From contig NZ_JAUEQY010000021.1 of the NCBI RefSeq assembly GCF_030406325.1, positions 62,001-126,000 on the forward strand: a stretch of DNA of 64,000 nucleotides, written 5' to 3'. The DNA is from Actinomadura sp. DC4. Lineage in GTDB: Bacteria; Actinomycetota; Actinomycetes; Streptosporangiales; Streptosporangiaceae. Positions 50,016-59,410 of the stretch are shown piece by piece (within the stretch, counting starts at the first letter, position 1; the number at the start of each line of letters is the position of its first letter). Below the pieces are notes generated by a model. It was not told the origin of the DNA. It saw only the letters and a program-made list of their open reading frames with translations, and made no database searches. Both the position numbers and the translations under genes were made by a program.

Positions 50016-51277
50016 ACGGGCTCCTTCAGCCGTACGGTCGCGGTCACGTGGTCGCCGAGGCTCACCGCCCCGCGCACCTCCAGGGTGCGGGGATCGGTCC
50101 GGCGCGCGTACAGGGACAGCGTCTCCCCGGCGTACGCGGGCACGCCGAGCCGCAGCGCGATGCCCTCCAGGTGCGCGTCCGGCACCCGCAGCAGGGCGCA
50201 CTGCTGGACCAGGCCGATCGTGGTGAGGATGTTGAGGAAGATGTCCTGCGACCCCTGCGCCCGCGCCAGCGCCGGGTCGTGGTGCACGGGCATGAAGTCC
50301 CGGGTCGCCAGGGCCGTGGAGATGATGAAGGTCGGGGTCAGCTCGACCCGCAGGTCCGGCTCGTCCTCCGCGGCGGCCTCCTCGGGTACGGGCGGCGCCG
50401 TGCCGGCCGGACGCCACTGCGGCAGCGTCAGCTCGTCGTCCATCCGCTGGAACTCCAGCTCCACCGGCATGCCGACGTACGCGTCCCCGGGCTCGCAGCC
50501 GAGCAGGCCGCCGACCATCCGCACGCCTTCCTCGAGCTCGACCAGCGCCACGACGTACGGCGGCGTCAGCCCGGGCACCGGCGGATGGTGGTGCACGACG
50601 TAGCTGTGCACGACGCCGCGTCCGGCCGCCGTCACGTGGTCGCGCTTGGTCGCGTGGCAGCGGGGGCACATCGGGCCGGGCGGGTGGCGCAGCTCGCCGC
50701 ACTCCGCGCAGCGCTGGATCCGCAGCTCACCGGCCTGCACGCCGTCCCAGAAGAAGGCGCTGTCGGGGCCGACCGCCGGGCGCAGCGGGTACCGGCCGCC
50801 GGAGGCCTTACCGCCTCCGGGCTTGAACTTCAGCACCCGGAACAGCATCTCCGCGACGCGCTCGTCCCCGGAGTACCAGCGCTGGTGCCAGGTGACGAAG
50901 TAGCCCTCGCCGAGCGCGGTCCGCTTGGGCCCGGTCACCTCGCCGAGCCGTACGCTCGGGCGCAGGTGCTCCCCCACCCGTACGTAGCGGTCGTAGGTCT
51001 GCTCGCAGTTGGTGGCGACCACGCCGGTGTAGCCCGCCTCCTGCAGCGCCGCCATCATGCGGCTGGCCGGGGTCGGGATCCGGTCCTCCAGGCCGTGCTG
51101 CGACCAGACCTGGATCATGGCCGGCGGCACGACCTCCTCCCAGCGCGGGTTCGCGTCGCCGAGCGCGCTCGCCCAGTGGTGGATCATGACCGGGTTCACC
51201 GGCTCCGGGCACGGGTCCCCGGGTCGCTCGCCCTGGGCGGTGAACTCCGCGGCGAGCGTCATCAGCCGATCGTGCAT
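50012..51277 (-). CDS. Fused steroid enoyl-CoA hydratase: MaoC - DUF35 - MaoC (ChsH2-ChsH1 type)
   Basis: A 421-residue protein with three parts. Residues 1-160 are a MaoC-like hotdog domain as in ChsH2. Residues about 165-285 are a rubredoxin-like zinc ribbon (CAECGELRHPPGPMCPRC) plus OB fold, i.e. DUF35. Residues about 300-421 are a second hotdog resembling ChsH1 (RDFMPVHHDPALARAQG with the catalytic Asp/His pair). In mycobacteria ChsH1 and ChsH2 are separate genes, so this looks like a natural fusion that carries hydratase and aldolase-partner functions together. ATG 51277 is favoured by GGGAG upstream. Confidence 0.85.
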   Translation of the reverse strand: MHDRLMTLAAEFTAQGERPGDPCPEPVNPVMIHHWASALGDANPRWEEVVPPAMIQVWSQHGLEDRIPTPASRMMAALQEAGYTGVVATNCEQTYDRYVRVGEHLRPSVRLGEVTGPKRTALGEGYFVTWHQRWYSGDERVAEMLFRVLKFKPGGGKASGGRYPLRPAVGPDSAFFWDGVQAGELRIQRCAECGELRHPPGPMCPRCHATKRDHVTAAGRGVVHSYVVHHHPPVPGLTPPYVVALVELEEGVRMVGGLLGCEPGDAYVGMPVELEFQRMDDELTLPQWRPAGTAPPVPEEAAAEDEPDLRVELTPTFIISTALATRDFMPVHHDPALARAQGSQDIFLNILTTIGLVQQCALLRVPDAHLEGIALRLGVPAYAGETLSLYARRTDPRTLEVRGAVSLGDHVTATVRLKEPV

Positions 51278-51302
51278 GCTCTCTCCCTCTGCCACGGAAA
51301 CG

Positions 51303-52475
51303 TCAGCGAGGGGCCCGCGGCAGGCCGAGGCCGATCATCGCGATGATCTCACGCTGGATCTCGTTGACGCCGCCGCCGAAGGTCAGCACCAGGGCGCCCT
51401 TCACCCCGCGGTCCAGGCGGTCGATCAGGTCGCGCGTCTCCTCGTCGCCCGGGTCGCCGTACCGCGCCAGCGCCTCACCGACGATGCGCCCGGCGTCCTG
51501 CATGCGCTCGGAGCCGTAGATCTTGGTGGCCGAGGCGTCCGGGGCGCCGAGCCAGCCGAGGTCCATGTTCGCGGCGACCTGCCAGTTGAGCAGCTCGTTG
51601 ATGCGCAGGAAGGAGTGGATCTCGGCGACCGCGCGGCGTACGGCGGGCTGCTCGATCAGGGGGCGCCCGTCGCGGCCCGGTTTGGTGCGCGCCCAGCGGA
51701 CGAACCGGTCGTAGGTGTGCCCGATGTTGCCGGCCGGGCCGAGGGTGACCCGCTCGTGGTTGAGCTGGTTGACGATGAGGTCCCAGCCCTGGTTCTCGTG
51801 GCCGACGAGCATCTCGACCGGGACGCGCACGTCCTGGTAGTAGGTGGAGTTGGTGTGGCGCCGGCCGTCCATGGTGACGATCGGCGTGCACGAGAACCCC
51901 GGGTCGGAGGTGTCGGCGATGAGCATCGAGATGCCCTTGTGCTTCTTCGCGTCCGGGTCGGTGCGGACCGCGAGCCAGATGTGGTCGGCGTGGTGCGCGC
52001 CCGAGGTGAAGATCTTCTGGCCGTTGACGATGTAGTGGTCGCCGTCGCGTACGGCGGTGGTGCGCAGCCCGGCCAGGTCGGTACCGGCGCCCGGCTCGGT
52101 GTAGCCGATGGCGAAGTGACACTCGCCCGCCAGGATGCGGGGCAGGAACCGCTTCTTCTGCTCCTCGGTGCCGTACTGCACGAGCGTCGGCGCGACGGTG
52201 TTCAGCGTGATGAGCGGGTACGGCACCTCGGCGCGGGCGATCTCATTGGCGAAGATCTGCTGTTCGAGCGGGCCGAGACCGCGGCCGCCGTACTCCTCCG
52301 GGAGCGCGACGCCGAGCATGTGGTCGCTTCCCAGCCGCCGGCAGTGCTCCATGAACGCGATGCCGAACGGGTCCTTGGCGATCAGCTGCCGCTGCTCGTC
52401 GTTCAGGCAGCCGCGGAAGTAGTCGCGCAACTCGTCGCGGAACGCCTTCTGCGCGTCGGTCAGGTCGATGAACAT
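51303..52475 (-). CDS. Acyl-CoA dehydrogenase (ChsE2/FadE29-like)
   Basis: A 390-residue flavoenzyme with the family segments GYTEPGAGTDLAGLRTTA, VNGQKIFTSGAHHADHIWLA and a C-terminal FGGGVNEIQREIIAMIGLGLP. It overlaps the next dehydrogenase gene by 1 nt (TGATG). In actinobacteria steroid side-chain dehydrogenases are heterotetramers of two different FadE chains encoded side by side, as here; this is probably the FAD-binding, catalytic-base chain. Reaction: alpha,beta-dehydrogenation of a 3-carbon steroid side-chain CoA ester. Confidence 0.88.
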   Translation of the reverse strand: MFIDLTDAQKAFRDELRDYFRGCLNDEQRQLIAKDPFGIAFMEHCRRLGSDHMLGVALPEEYGGRGLGPLEQQIFANEIARAEVPYPLITLNTVAPTLVQYGTEEQKKRFLPRILAGECHFAIGYTEPGAGTDLAGLRTTAVRDGDHYIVNGQKIFTSGAHHADHIWLAVRTDPDAKKHKGISMLIADTSDPGFSCTPIVTMDGRRHTNSTYYQDVRVPVEMLVGHENQGWDLIVNQLNHERVTLGPAGNIGHTYDRFVRWARTKPGRDGRPLIEQPAVRRAVAEIHSFLRINELLNWQVAANMDLGWLGAPDASATKIYGSERMQDAGRIVGEALARYGDPGDEETRDLIDRLDRGVKGALVLTFGGGVNEIQREIIAMIGLGLPRAPR

Positions 52476-53560
52476 CAGGCCACCAGAGCTCCGATCGCGT
52501 CGAGTTGCGCCTCGGCGCCGCCGAGCAGGTGGGCGTAGTGCTTGACCCACGCGAAGTGGCGGTGCAGCGGATAGGTGACGTCCAGGCCCAGCCCGCCGTG
52601 CAGGTGCTGGCAGATGTAGAGCGCCTTCAGCGCGCCGTCGCAGGCCGCCCAGGCCGCGACGCCGAGCACCTCGGCCGCGTCGTCCTGGCCTTCGGCGAGC
52701 CGCCAGACGCCCGCCCACATGGCCACGTCGAGCGCGCGCTTGGCGATGTAGACGTCGCCGACCTCCATCGTGACCGCCTGGAACTCCGCGAGCGGCCGGC
52801 CGAACTGCTCTCGCGTCTTCACGTGCTCGGTCGTGATCCGCAGCGCGGCGTCCAGCGCGCCGGAGATCGTGGCGACCGCGCCGGCCGTGGCGAACCCGGT
52901 CAGCGTCTCGTACGCTCCGGCGCCGAGCAGGGTGTCCGCGCCGGTGCGCACGCCGTCCAGGCGCAGCCGGGACATGGGCTCGTGGGTGGAGGCCGGGTGG
53001 GGCGTGAGCCCGGCCTGGCCGGGTTCGAGGGCGAAGACGCCCACCTCGCCGTCCTCGGTGCGGGCCGGGACGAGGATGCGGGCCGCCTGCTCGGCGTACG
53101 GCACGAAGGTCTTCACGCCCTCGATGACGTACGCGTCGCCGTCGCGGGTCGCGGTCGTCGCCGGCCCGGAGAGGTCGGCGTCCGGCTCGCGTACGGCCGC
53201 GGTGATCACCGACTCTCCCCCGGCCAGCGCGGAGAGCCCGGCGCGCAGGTCGCCGGTGCCGTGCCGGGCGAGCGTGACGGCGGCGGTGAGCGAGGCGTAC
53301 GCGGGGACCGGCGCGGCGTGCGCCCCGATCTCGCGCAGCAGCACGGCCAGCTCGACCGCGCCGAGGCCGGCTCCGCCGAGGTCCTCGGGCAGGCAGGCGC
53401 CGAGCAGTCCGGCACCGGCCAGCGTCTTCCAGAGTGCGTCGTCGTAGGGGGCGCCGGACCGCTCGTGGGCCTCGAGCCGCGTCGTCGACGCCTCGCGGTC
53501 CAGTAGCCCGGCCGCGAGCTTTTGCAGCTCTTGGGCGTCTTCATCGAGATCGAAGTCCAT
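52475..53560 (-). CDS. Acyl-CoA dehydrogenase (ChsE1/FadE28-like)
   Basis: A 361-residue acyl-CoA dehydrogenase with shorter, more diverged sequence (LPEDLGGAGLGAVELAVLLR, EHVKTREQFGRPLAEFQAV, QHLHGGLGLDVTYPLHRHF). It is the first gene of the operon, and ATG 53560 follows GAGGGG. A KstR-like box lies 35 nt upstream. It probably forms a heteromer with the adjacent dehydrogenase. Confidence 0.88.
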   Translation of the reverse strand: MDFDLDEDAQELQKLAAGLLDREASTTRLEAHERSGAPYDDALWKTLAGAGLLGACLPEDLGGAGLGAVELAVLLREIGAHAAPVPAYASLTAAVTLARHGTGDLRAGLSALAGGESVITAAVREPDADLSGPATTATRDGDAYVIEGVKTFVPYAEQAARILVPARTEDGEVGVFALEPGQAGLTPHPASTHEPMSRLRLDGVRTGADTLLGAGAYETLTGFATAGAVATISGALDAALRITTEHVKTREQFGRPLAEFQAVTMEVGDVYIAKRALDVAMWAGVWRLAEGQDDAAEVLGVAAWAACDGALKALYICQHLHGGLGLDVTYPLHRHFAWVKHYAHLLGGAEAQLDAIGALVA

Positions 53561-53594
53561 GGTCCCCTCTCGCGGCAGGCGGACTGCGATGCAA

Positions 53595-53612
53595 ACTAGA
53601 ACAGATTCTAGT
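53595..53612. promoter_or_regulatory. kstR box: KstR-like operator between acyl-CoA dehydrogenase and kstR genes
   Basis: ACTAGAACAGATTCTAGT is an inverted repeat (ACTAGAA/TTCTAGT). Its core TAGAACAGATTCTA fits the KstR consensus TNNAACNNGTTNNA except one base (ATT for GTT). It would serve both the operon and kstR. Confidence 0.78.
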
Positions 53613-53786
53613 CGGTGTCCACAACCGGCGCCTACCCTGCCATCCATGCTTGTGACATGGGGACCGATCCCGGCCGGAGAGAGCCTCCGGATGCGCGCTC
53701 CGAGATAACGTGTTCTCGCAGCATGTACCCTTGTGCGAGTGACTGCGCGGATCCAGGCCTCCGCGCCCGTGACCGGAGGTGCCGAC

Positions 53787-54377
53787 GTGACCGCAGAACC
53801 CACCGCTGCCGGTCACCCGACGGGCCGCTCGCGCAGCCAGCACCAGCGCCGTAAGCGCATCCTGCAGGCGGCCGCCGCACTGGCGTCGCGCGGCGGCGTC
53901 GAGGCGATGCAGATGCGCACCGTCGCCGAGCGCGCCGGAGTCGCCCTCGGCACGCTCTACCGCTACTTCCCCTCCAAGATGGACCTCGTGGTCGCCGTCG
54001 TCAACGAGGAGATGGACACGCTCGAGGCGAGCCTCGACCGCCGTCCGCCCACGTCGGACACCGCCGCCGGCCGGGCGGTCGAGGTGCTGACACGCGCGAC
54101 GCGCGGGCTGATGCGCGAGCCGGAGCTCGCGGACGCCCTGATCCGGTCGCTGCTGCTGTCGGACGTCCAGACCGATCTGGGCGACCGGATGGCGGGCATG
54201 CTGGCCAAGGTCGCCGACCGGGACGCCCTTCTCAGCGAGGAACAGCACGTCCTGCTGCGTGCGCTCTCCAGCGTCTGGATCATGGAAATGATCGAGATGC
54301 TCCGCGGCCGTGCCGGGAACGAGCAGATCCAGGATCGTCTGGAGATCGCCGCCGAGCGTCTGCTCGCCGGCTTCTGA
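53787..54377 (+). CDS. kstR: KstR-like TetR repressor of steroid catabolism
   Basis: A 196-residue TetR protein. The DNA-binding part (RRKRILQAAAALASRGGVEA, then MQMRTVAERAGVALGTLYRY, FPSKMDLV) is very close to mycobacterial KstR, including the motif RRKRIL...QMR.VA.RA.VA.GTLYRYFPSK. GTG 53787 is chosen for GGAGG 7 nt upstream; earlier GTGs lack a site. KstR represses steroid ring and side-chain genes and is released by steroid CoA thioesters. Divergent from the operon it should control. Confidence 0.88.
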   Translation: MTAEPTAAGHPTGRSRSQHQRRKRILQAAAALASRGGVEAMQMRTVAERAGVALGTLYRYFPSKMDLVVAVVNEEMDTLEASLDRRPPTSDTAAGRAVEVLTRATRGLMREPELADALIRSLLLSDVQTDLGDRMAGMLAKVADRDALLSEEQHVLLRALSSVWIMEMIEMLRGRAGNEQIQDRLEIAAERLLAGF

Positions 54378-54386
54378 GCGGCCGGT

Positions 54387-54515
54387 CTAGACTCCGGCCG
54401 CCCGCAGGTCGCGGTAGAGACCGGAGCGCATGAACTGCAGGAACAGCCGGGCCAGGAGGGCCTGGAGGGCCATCACCAGAGCCTTCGCGAGGATGGTCGT
54501 GACGATGTCGGGCAC
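54387..54515 (-). CDS. Possible 42-residue amphipathic/hydrophobic peptide
   Basis: A short frame from GTG 54515 to TAG 54387, product beginning MPDIVTTILAKALVMALQAL and ending RDLRAAGV, has actinobacterial codon use and one continuous helix-like hydrophobic stretch. A weak AGGTG lies 6-7 nt before the GTG. It ends 9 nt from the convergent kstR stop. I do not recognise the family; it may be a small membrane peptide or chance. Confidence 0.45.
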   Translation of the reverse strand: MPDIVTTILAKALVMALQALLARLFLQFMRSGLYRDLRAAGV

Positions 54516-54687
54516 GGGGAACACCTAACACATCGGGGGGCGCTTTCGTCCTGAGTATGCCTCCTTGTCCGATTTTTGGGAAACCTCGGCGGTAACGAGA
54601 AGGTGAACATTCCCCGACGGCCCGTCACCGGCCGGATCCGGTCCGTCAGATCGCCTGCCTGCGCGTACGCGGGACCCGCCCCGGCCG

Positions 54688-57600
54688 TCAGGTCGCCGGG
54701 CGTACGGTCTGCCAGGCCGTCCGTACCCGCTCCGCGAGCTCCTCCGGGAGGGCCTCGGCGATGCCGGCCGGCAGCCCGTCCCTCAGGCCGTCCCTCACCC
54801 CGTCCCGCAGGCCCTCGGCCAGACGGGCGCCCAGCTCGGCGCCGGGCACGTACGCGACCAGGGTGCCGCCCGGCAGTCGCGTCACCAGCACCGCACCGAG
54901 CGCGAACGTCCCCGCGCAGCCCAGCGCGATCGCCCAGCCGTGCGGAAGCAGGGGGCTGCTGCCGAAGAACCGGCTCAGGAACGGCACCTGGACGATGACG
55001 CCGAGCGCGGCCAGCGAGGCCAGCCCGGACGCGATCACGACCGGGTCGCGCCCTCCGGCGACGATCGTCTGGGCGAGCTGCGTGCCGACCAGGGCGACCA
55101 GCCCGATCGTGTCCGCCTGGGCGCGGCTCCCGCTCATCCGCCCGAGTGTCCAGGCGGCCATCGCGGCGCCCGCCGTGGCGCCCGCGCGTACCGCGATGTC
55201 GCGGGTGAGCGCGGCGCCGAGGGACCGGTCGGGTCCCTCGTTCAGGAGCTCCTCGCGCGTCACGCCCGTGGGCGGCCGGGACGCGAGCGCGACGGCCGGA
55301 AGCATGTCGGTGAGCAGGTTGACCAGGAGGAGCTGGCGGACGTTGAGCGGGCTGCTCCCGCTGACCAGGCTGGTCAGGACGGTGAAGGCGATCTCGCCGA
55401 GGTTGCCGCCGAGCAGGACCGCGAGGGCGTGCCGGGTCGACCGCCACATCGCCCGGCAGTCGGCGATCGCGTCGGTGATCGTCTCGATCCGGTCGTCGGT
55501 GACGACCACGTCGGCGGTCTCGCGGGCGGCCGGGGTGGCGCGCTCGCCGAGCGCGATCCCGACGTCGGCCAGGCGGATCGCCGGGGCGTCGTTGGCGCCG
55601 TCGCCGGTGACCGCGACCACCCGGCCCGCCGCGCGCAGCACCTGGACGACGCGCGCCTTCTGCCCCGGGCTCACCCGGGCGAACACCGACACATCCTTCA
55701 GGGTCTCGGCGAGCCCCTCGTCCGGCAGGGCGTCGAGCTCGGCCCCGGTCATGATCCGGCCGTTCAGAAGGTTCAGCTCGGCGGCGATGGCCTCCGCAGT
55801 GGTGGGGTGGTCGCCGGTGATCATCATCACGTCGACGCCCGACCGGCGCAGCCGCGTGACGGCCTCGGCCGCCGTCGGGCGTACGGGGTCGGCGATGCAG
55901 ACCAGGCCCAGGAAGCACAATCGGTCGATGCGCGACTCGGTCAGGTCCTGCCGGCCCGAGGCCTTGCGCTCGGCGACCGCGAGGATCCGGTAGCCGAGGC
56001 GGGCCAGCCGGTCCATCTCCTGTTCGACCTTCTCCCGCGCCCTGGCGTCGAACTCCCGCGAACCCTCCCCGCGGCGCCACGTGCCGCAGCGGTCCAGCAC
56101 GATCTCCGGCGCGCCCTTGACGCTGAGGATCTGCCCGTCCGGGGTGCGGCCGAGCACCGCGTGGAAACCGCGCGCCGGCTCGAACGGCATCTCGTCGACG
56201 CGCTTCCAGGCGCCGAACCCCTCGTCTTCCTTCATGCCCAGCTTCTTGGCCGCGCGGATGATCGCCCGGTCCGTGGGATGCGGCAGCCGGCGGCCGACCT
56301 GCTCGGGGCTCGCGCGCAGCGCGGCGGCGACGATCACCCGGCGGAACGGCGACAGCTCCGTGACCGGCGTGCTCGACTCGCCGTCCGAGACGAGCCTCAG
56401 CCGCAGCTTCCCGATGGTCAGCGTGCCGGTCTTGTCGAAGCACAGGATGTCGACCCGGCCGAGGGCCTCGATCGTCGCCGGGTTGCGGACGAGCGCGCCG
56501 CGCCGGGACAGGCGGCGCGCGGTGGCCAGCTCGGCCGCGGTGGCGACGAAGGGCAGGCCCTCGGGCACCGCCGCGACGGCCAGGCTGACCGCCGGGCCCA
56601 GCGCCTGGGCGAGCGGGCGCCCGCGCATCAGGTCGGTCAGGAACAGCCCGGCGCCCGCGCCCAGCGCGACCGGCAGCGTGACCCGGGTCAGCGATTGCAG
56701 CCGCGACTCGACGCCGCCGGGCCGGCGCTCGCCCACGAGCTGCACCGCACGGCCGATCTCGGTCCGGTCCCCGGTGGCGACGACCACTCCCGTCGCCTCC
56801 CCCGCCGCGATGACGGTGCCCTCGTACAGCATGGACGTCCGGTCGGCGACGGACTGGGACACGCTCGGCCGGGCGCTCTTGGTGACGAGCTGGGACTCCC
56901 CCGTGAGGCTGGACTCATCGACCTCCAGCCCCTTGCCGGCCAGCAGCCGCAGGTCGGCGGGTACGGCGTCGCCCGCGCTCAGCATGACGACGTCGCCGGG
57001 CACGAGCCGCTCCGCCGTGGTGTCGGTGTCGCCGGTCTGGGGCCGCCGCAGCCGTACGCGCACCGCGCTCAGGTCGACGAGCTGGCGCAGCGCGCGGTCC
57101 GCGCCCACGCGCTGGACGCCCGACATCAGGGCGTTGACCCCCAGGACCGCGCCGATCAGGGCGGCGTCGGTGACGGAGCCGACCACGGCCGAGACGCCCG
57201 CGCCGGCCGCCAGCGCGGGGGTGAGGGGGTTGTCGAGCTCCTCGACGACGACTCTCGCCAGCCCCGGAGCGGCCGGGGCGCCGTTGCCGGCCCGCGTCCG
57301 GCGGTGCTCGGCCTCCGTCGCGCTGATGCCCGCGGAGGTGGAGTCGAGGCGGTCCAGCACGGCCTGGGCCGGCCAGGCGTGCCAGGGCGTACGGTCGGCG
57401 GGCACGGCGACGGGCCGCCGGGCCGCCGCGAGGCCCGCCCAGGTCCCGGTCGCGAGCGCGGACAGGGCCGCCATGTCGATCGCGAGCTGGGCCCGGCGGG
57501 CGGCGTTCTGCGGGGTGCCGGTCGCGGCGAGGAGCGCGCCCGCCGCCGAGCCGACCTCGGCGATCCTGGCCGCGCGCGAGCTGGCGTCCCGCGCGGGCAG

Positions 57601-59226
57601 CAGGGCGTCGACCAGGGAGTACGCGCTGCGCAGACCGCCCGGACCACACAGGATGTGGGCGCCCCAGGGCGGGTGGCCGCCCGGGCCGACCAGGCCGATG
57701 CCGATGTCGGCTGCGGCCAGCGCCGCGCCGCCGCGCGCCGAGATCAGCATGACCGTACGGCCGTCCTCCTGCAGCGTGCGGATGGAGTTCAGCAGCCGGC
57801 TGCCTCCGGGGACGGTCTGCTCGACCGGGAGGCGCCGTCGCATCGCGGCGGCGGCGCCCGCGACCGCGACCGGGCAGGCCCGCCGCGCGAGCGCGATCAC
57901 CGACTCGGCCATGGGGTCCAGCTCGACCACGACCGGTACGAGGGCGACCGGCTCGCCGTCGCAGGTCAGGACGAGGACCGTCGCGCCGCCGTCGCGCATC
58001 GCCGCCGCCTGCTCCTGCGTACCGCCGGGGAGCCGGGTCGTGGACCGCAGAGGCTCCACCGCCCAGGCGCCGTCCTCATGGCGGACGCTCAGCCGGCGCA
58101 CGTCGACCAGGGTGTGGGCGTGCTCGTAGGCCTCCTCCGGCCGGACCGCGTCGGAGACGAGCACGACCTCCTCGATGGTCAGATCGCCCGTACGCAGGGC
58201 GGACGCGTCGATGACCACCTGGTTCACCCGGTCGAGGCGGCGCAGCGCGTCCGGTTCGGCCACGGCGACGTCGTGACGGCTGGCCGACATCCCGAGCTGG
58301 GCGGCGAACGCGTCCCGGCCCAGCCGGGCCGCCTTGGGCACGCCGGCGGCCAGCACGCCCTGGGCGCGGCCGGCGTCCTGGCCGAGCGCGTACGTGCCGA
58401 TGGCGGCGGTGATCGCGGCCGGGATCACCCAGGCGGCGCGCTCCACCGGCCCGTACGGCAGGGGCACCGGCCGCGGCGGCACGTCGAACGGGTCGGCCGC
58501 GAAGGCGCCGGGCACCGGGGCCAGCCGTTTCGTACACCGGTCCCAGGTCTTCAGGTGCCCGCGCATCTCGACGACGCGGATCAGCCGGTGCATGGAGTTG
58601 ATGATGGGCCCGGAGGGCTGGTAGGCGAGTGCGTGCGTGACCGCGACACCGCTGCCGAGGACCAGGTCGGTGGCGGGACGCCCGATGCTCCGTTCGAGCC
58701 GCGCGCGCACCTGGGGCGCCGCGTCGGCCATCGCCGCGAGCGTCGCCACTCCGGGCGGGAGGACCGGCAGGGGCGCGGCGCGGAAGAACCGGCCGGCCAC
58801 GGCCGCGCCTCCTCCGGTCAGGTACGCGCCGATGAGCGCCATCTCGCGGACGACGGTCTGGTGGCTCGCTTGGTGGCCGCCGCCGGAGAACGGCTCGTCG
58901 TCGAGGCCGTGGAGCGCCTCGAAGGCCTCGATGACGTCGAGCAGCGCTTCGAGCGGCGTCTCGTCGCCGTGCAGGACCATGACGAGGCCGAGCGGGCCGT
59001 TCACCTCGGCGCGGGTGACGCCGATGACCTCCAGGAGCCGGGCGGTGAGGGACCTGGCGGCGGCCTCGGTCCCGGGCCGGTCCACGCCGCGGACCCGGAT
59101 GCGCGTACGCCCCGGCGACCGGTGCACCTGGCGCCGCTCCATCGCGCCGGAGACGGCAATGGACACGGTCCGCATCGCGGTACCGGGCAGCCCGATCGCG
59201 CTACCGAGAAGTCGTCGCAGTGGCAT
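54688..59226 (-). CDS. Giant P-type ATPase (CtpI-like) with degenerate N-terminal half
   Basis: A 1512-residue cation pump. The C-terminal half is a complete P-type ATPase: TGES (SLTGESQLV), PEGLP in the M4 helix, DKTGTLT, KGAPE, TGDHPTTAEAIA and GDGANDAPAI. The N-terminal half contains a ferredoxin-like metal-associated domain without the CxxC (residues 30-105) and a second, decayed ATPase-like unit: IDASALRTGDL where DKTGTLT is expected and ISARGGAALAAADIGIGL where GDGxNDxPALxxADxGIA is expected. The architecture matches mycobacterial CtpI (about 1600 residues). The transported ion is unknown; PEGLP is usual in Ca2+-type pumps. ATG 59226 follows AGGAAAG. Confidence 0.88.
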   Translation of the reverse strand: MPLRRLLGSAIGLPGTAMRTVSIAVSGAMERRQVHRSPGRTRIRVRGVDRPGTEAAARSLTARLLEVIGVTRAEVNGPLGLVMVLHGDETPLEALLDVIEAFEALHGLDDEPFSGGGHQASHQTVVREMALIGAYLTGGGAAVAGRFFRAAPLPVLPPGVATLAAMADAAPQVRARLERSIGRPATDLVLGSGVAVTHALAYQPSGPIINSMHRLIRVVEMRGHLKTWDRCTKRLAPVPGAFAADPFDVPPRPVPLPYGPVERAAWVIPAAITAAIGTYALGQDAGRAQGVLAAGVPKAARLGRDAFAAQLGMSASRHDVAVAEPDALRRLDRVNQVVIDASALRTGDLTIEEVVLVSDAVRPEEAYEHAHTLVDVRRLSVRHEDGAWAVEPLRSTTRLPGGTQEQAAAMRDGGATVLVLTCDGEPVALVPVVVELDPMAESVIALARRACPVAVAGAAAAMRRRLPVEQTVPGGSRLLNSIRTLQEDGRTVMLISARGGAALAAADIGIGLVGPGGHPPWGAHILCGPGGLRSAYSLVDALLPARDASSRAARIAEVGSAAGALLAATGTPQNAARRAQLAIDMAALSALATGTWAGLAAARRPVAVPADRTPWHAWPAQAVLDRLDSTSAGISATEAEHRRTRAGNGAPAAPGLARVVVEELDNPLTPALAAGAGVSAVVGSVTDAALIGAVLGVNALMSGVQRVGADRALRQLVDLSAVRVRLRRPQTGDTDTTAERLVPGDVVMLSAGDAVPADLRLLAGKGLEVDESSLTGESQLVTKSARPSVSQSVADRTSMLYEGTVIAAGEATGVVVATGDRTEIGRAVQLVGERRPGGVESRLQSLTRVTLPVALGAGAGLFLTDLMRGRPLAQALGPAVSLAVAAVPEGLPFVATAAELATARRLSRRGALVRNPATIEALGRVDILCFDKTGTLTIGKLRLRLVSDGESSTPVTELSPFRRVIVAAALRASPEQVGRRLPHPTDRAIIRAAKKLGMKEDEGFGAWKRVDEMPFEPARGFHAVLGRTPDGQILSVKGAPEIVLDRCGTWRRGEGSREFDARAREKVEQEMDRLARLGYRILAVAERKASGRQDLTESRIDRLCFLGLVCIADPVRPTAAEAVTRLRRSGVDVMMITGDHPTTAEAIAAELNLLNGRIMTGAELDALPDEGLAETLKDVSVFARVSPGQKARVVQVLRAAGRVVAVTGDGANDAPAIRLADVGIALGERATPAARETADVVVTDDRIETITDAIADCRAMWRSTRHALAVLLGGNLGEIAFTVLTSLVSGSSPLNVRQLLLVNLLTDMLPAVALASRPPTGVTREELLNEGPDRSLGAALTRDIAVRAGATAGAAMAAWTLGRMSGSRAQADTIGLVALVGTQLAQTIVAGGRDPVVIASGLASLAALGVIVQVPFLSRFFGSSPLLPHGWAIALGCAGTFALGAVLVTRLPGGTLVAYVPGAELGARLAEGLRDGVRDGLRDGLPAGIAEALPEELAERVRTAWQTVRPAT

Positions 59227-59410
59227 TGATGTCTTTCCTGAGGCGGTCCGCCGGTGGCGGACGGCGAAGCGGACGGGACCGGACGCACGAGCGTTACGCC
59301 CTCTCGCCGCCGTGGCCGCGGGCCCCGGCGGCGTCGGTGTGAACGGTGGGCGCGGCCAGGACGCGGGCCGCTCACGGCTCGGCCGCCCCGCCCTGACCCT
59401 TCCGGGCCGC

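Noticed and set aside
54940-59229. A 1429-codon plus-strand open frame opposite the P-type ATPase
   Set aside because: It is antisense to a gene with all P-type ATPase motifs; long antisense frames are expected at this GC content, and the product is Gly/Arg/Ala/Asp-rich without domains.
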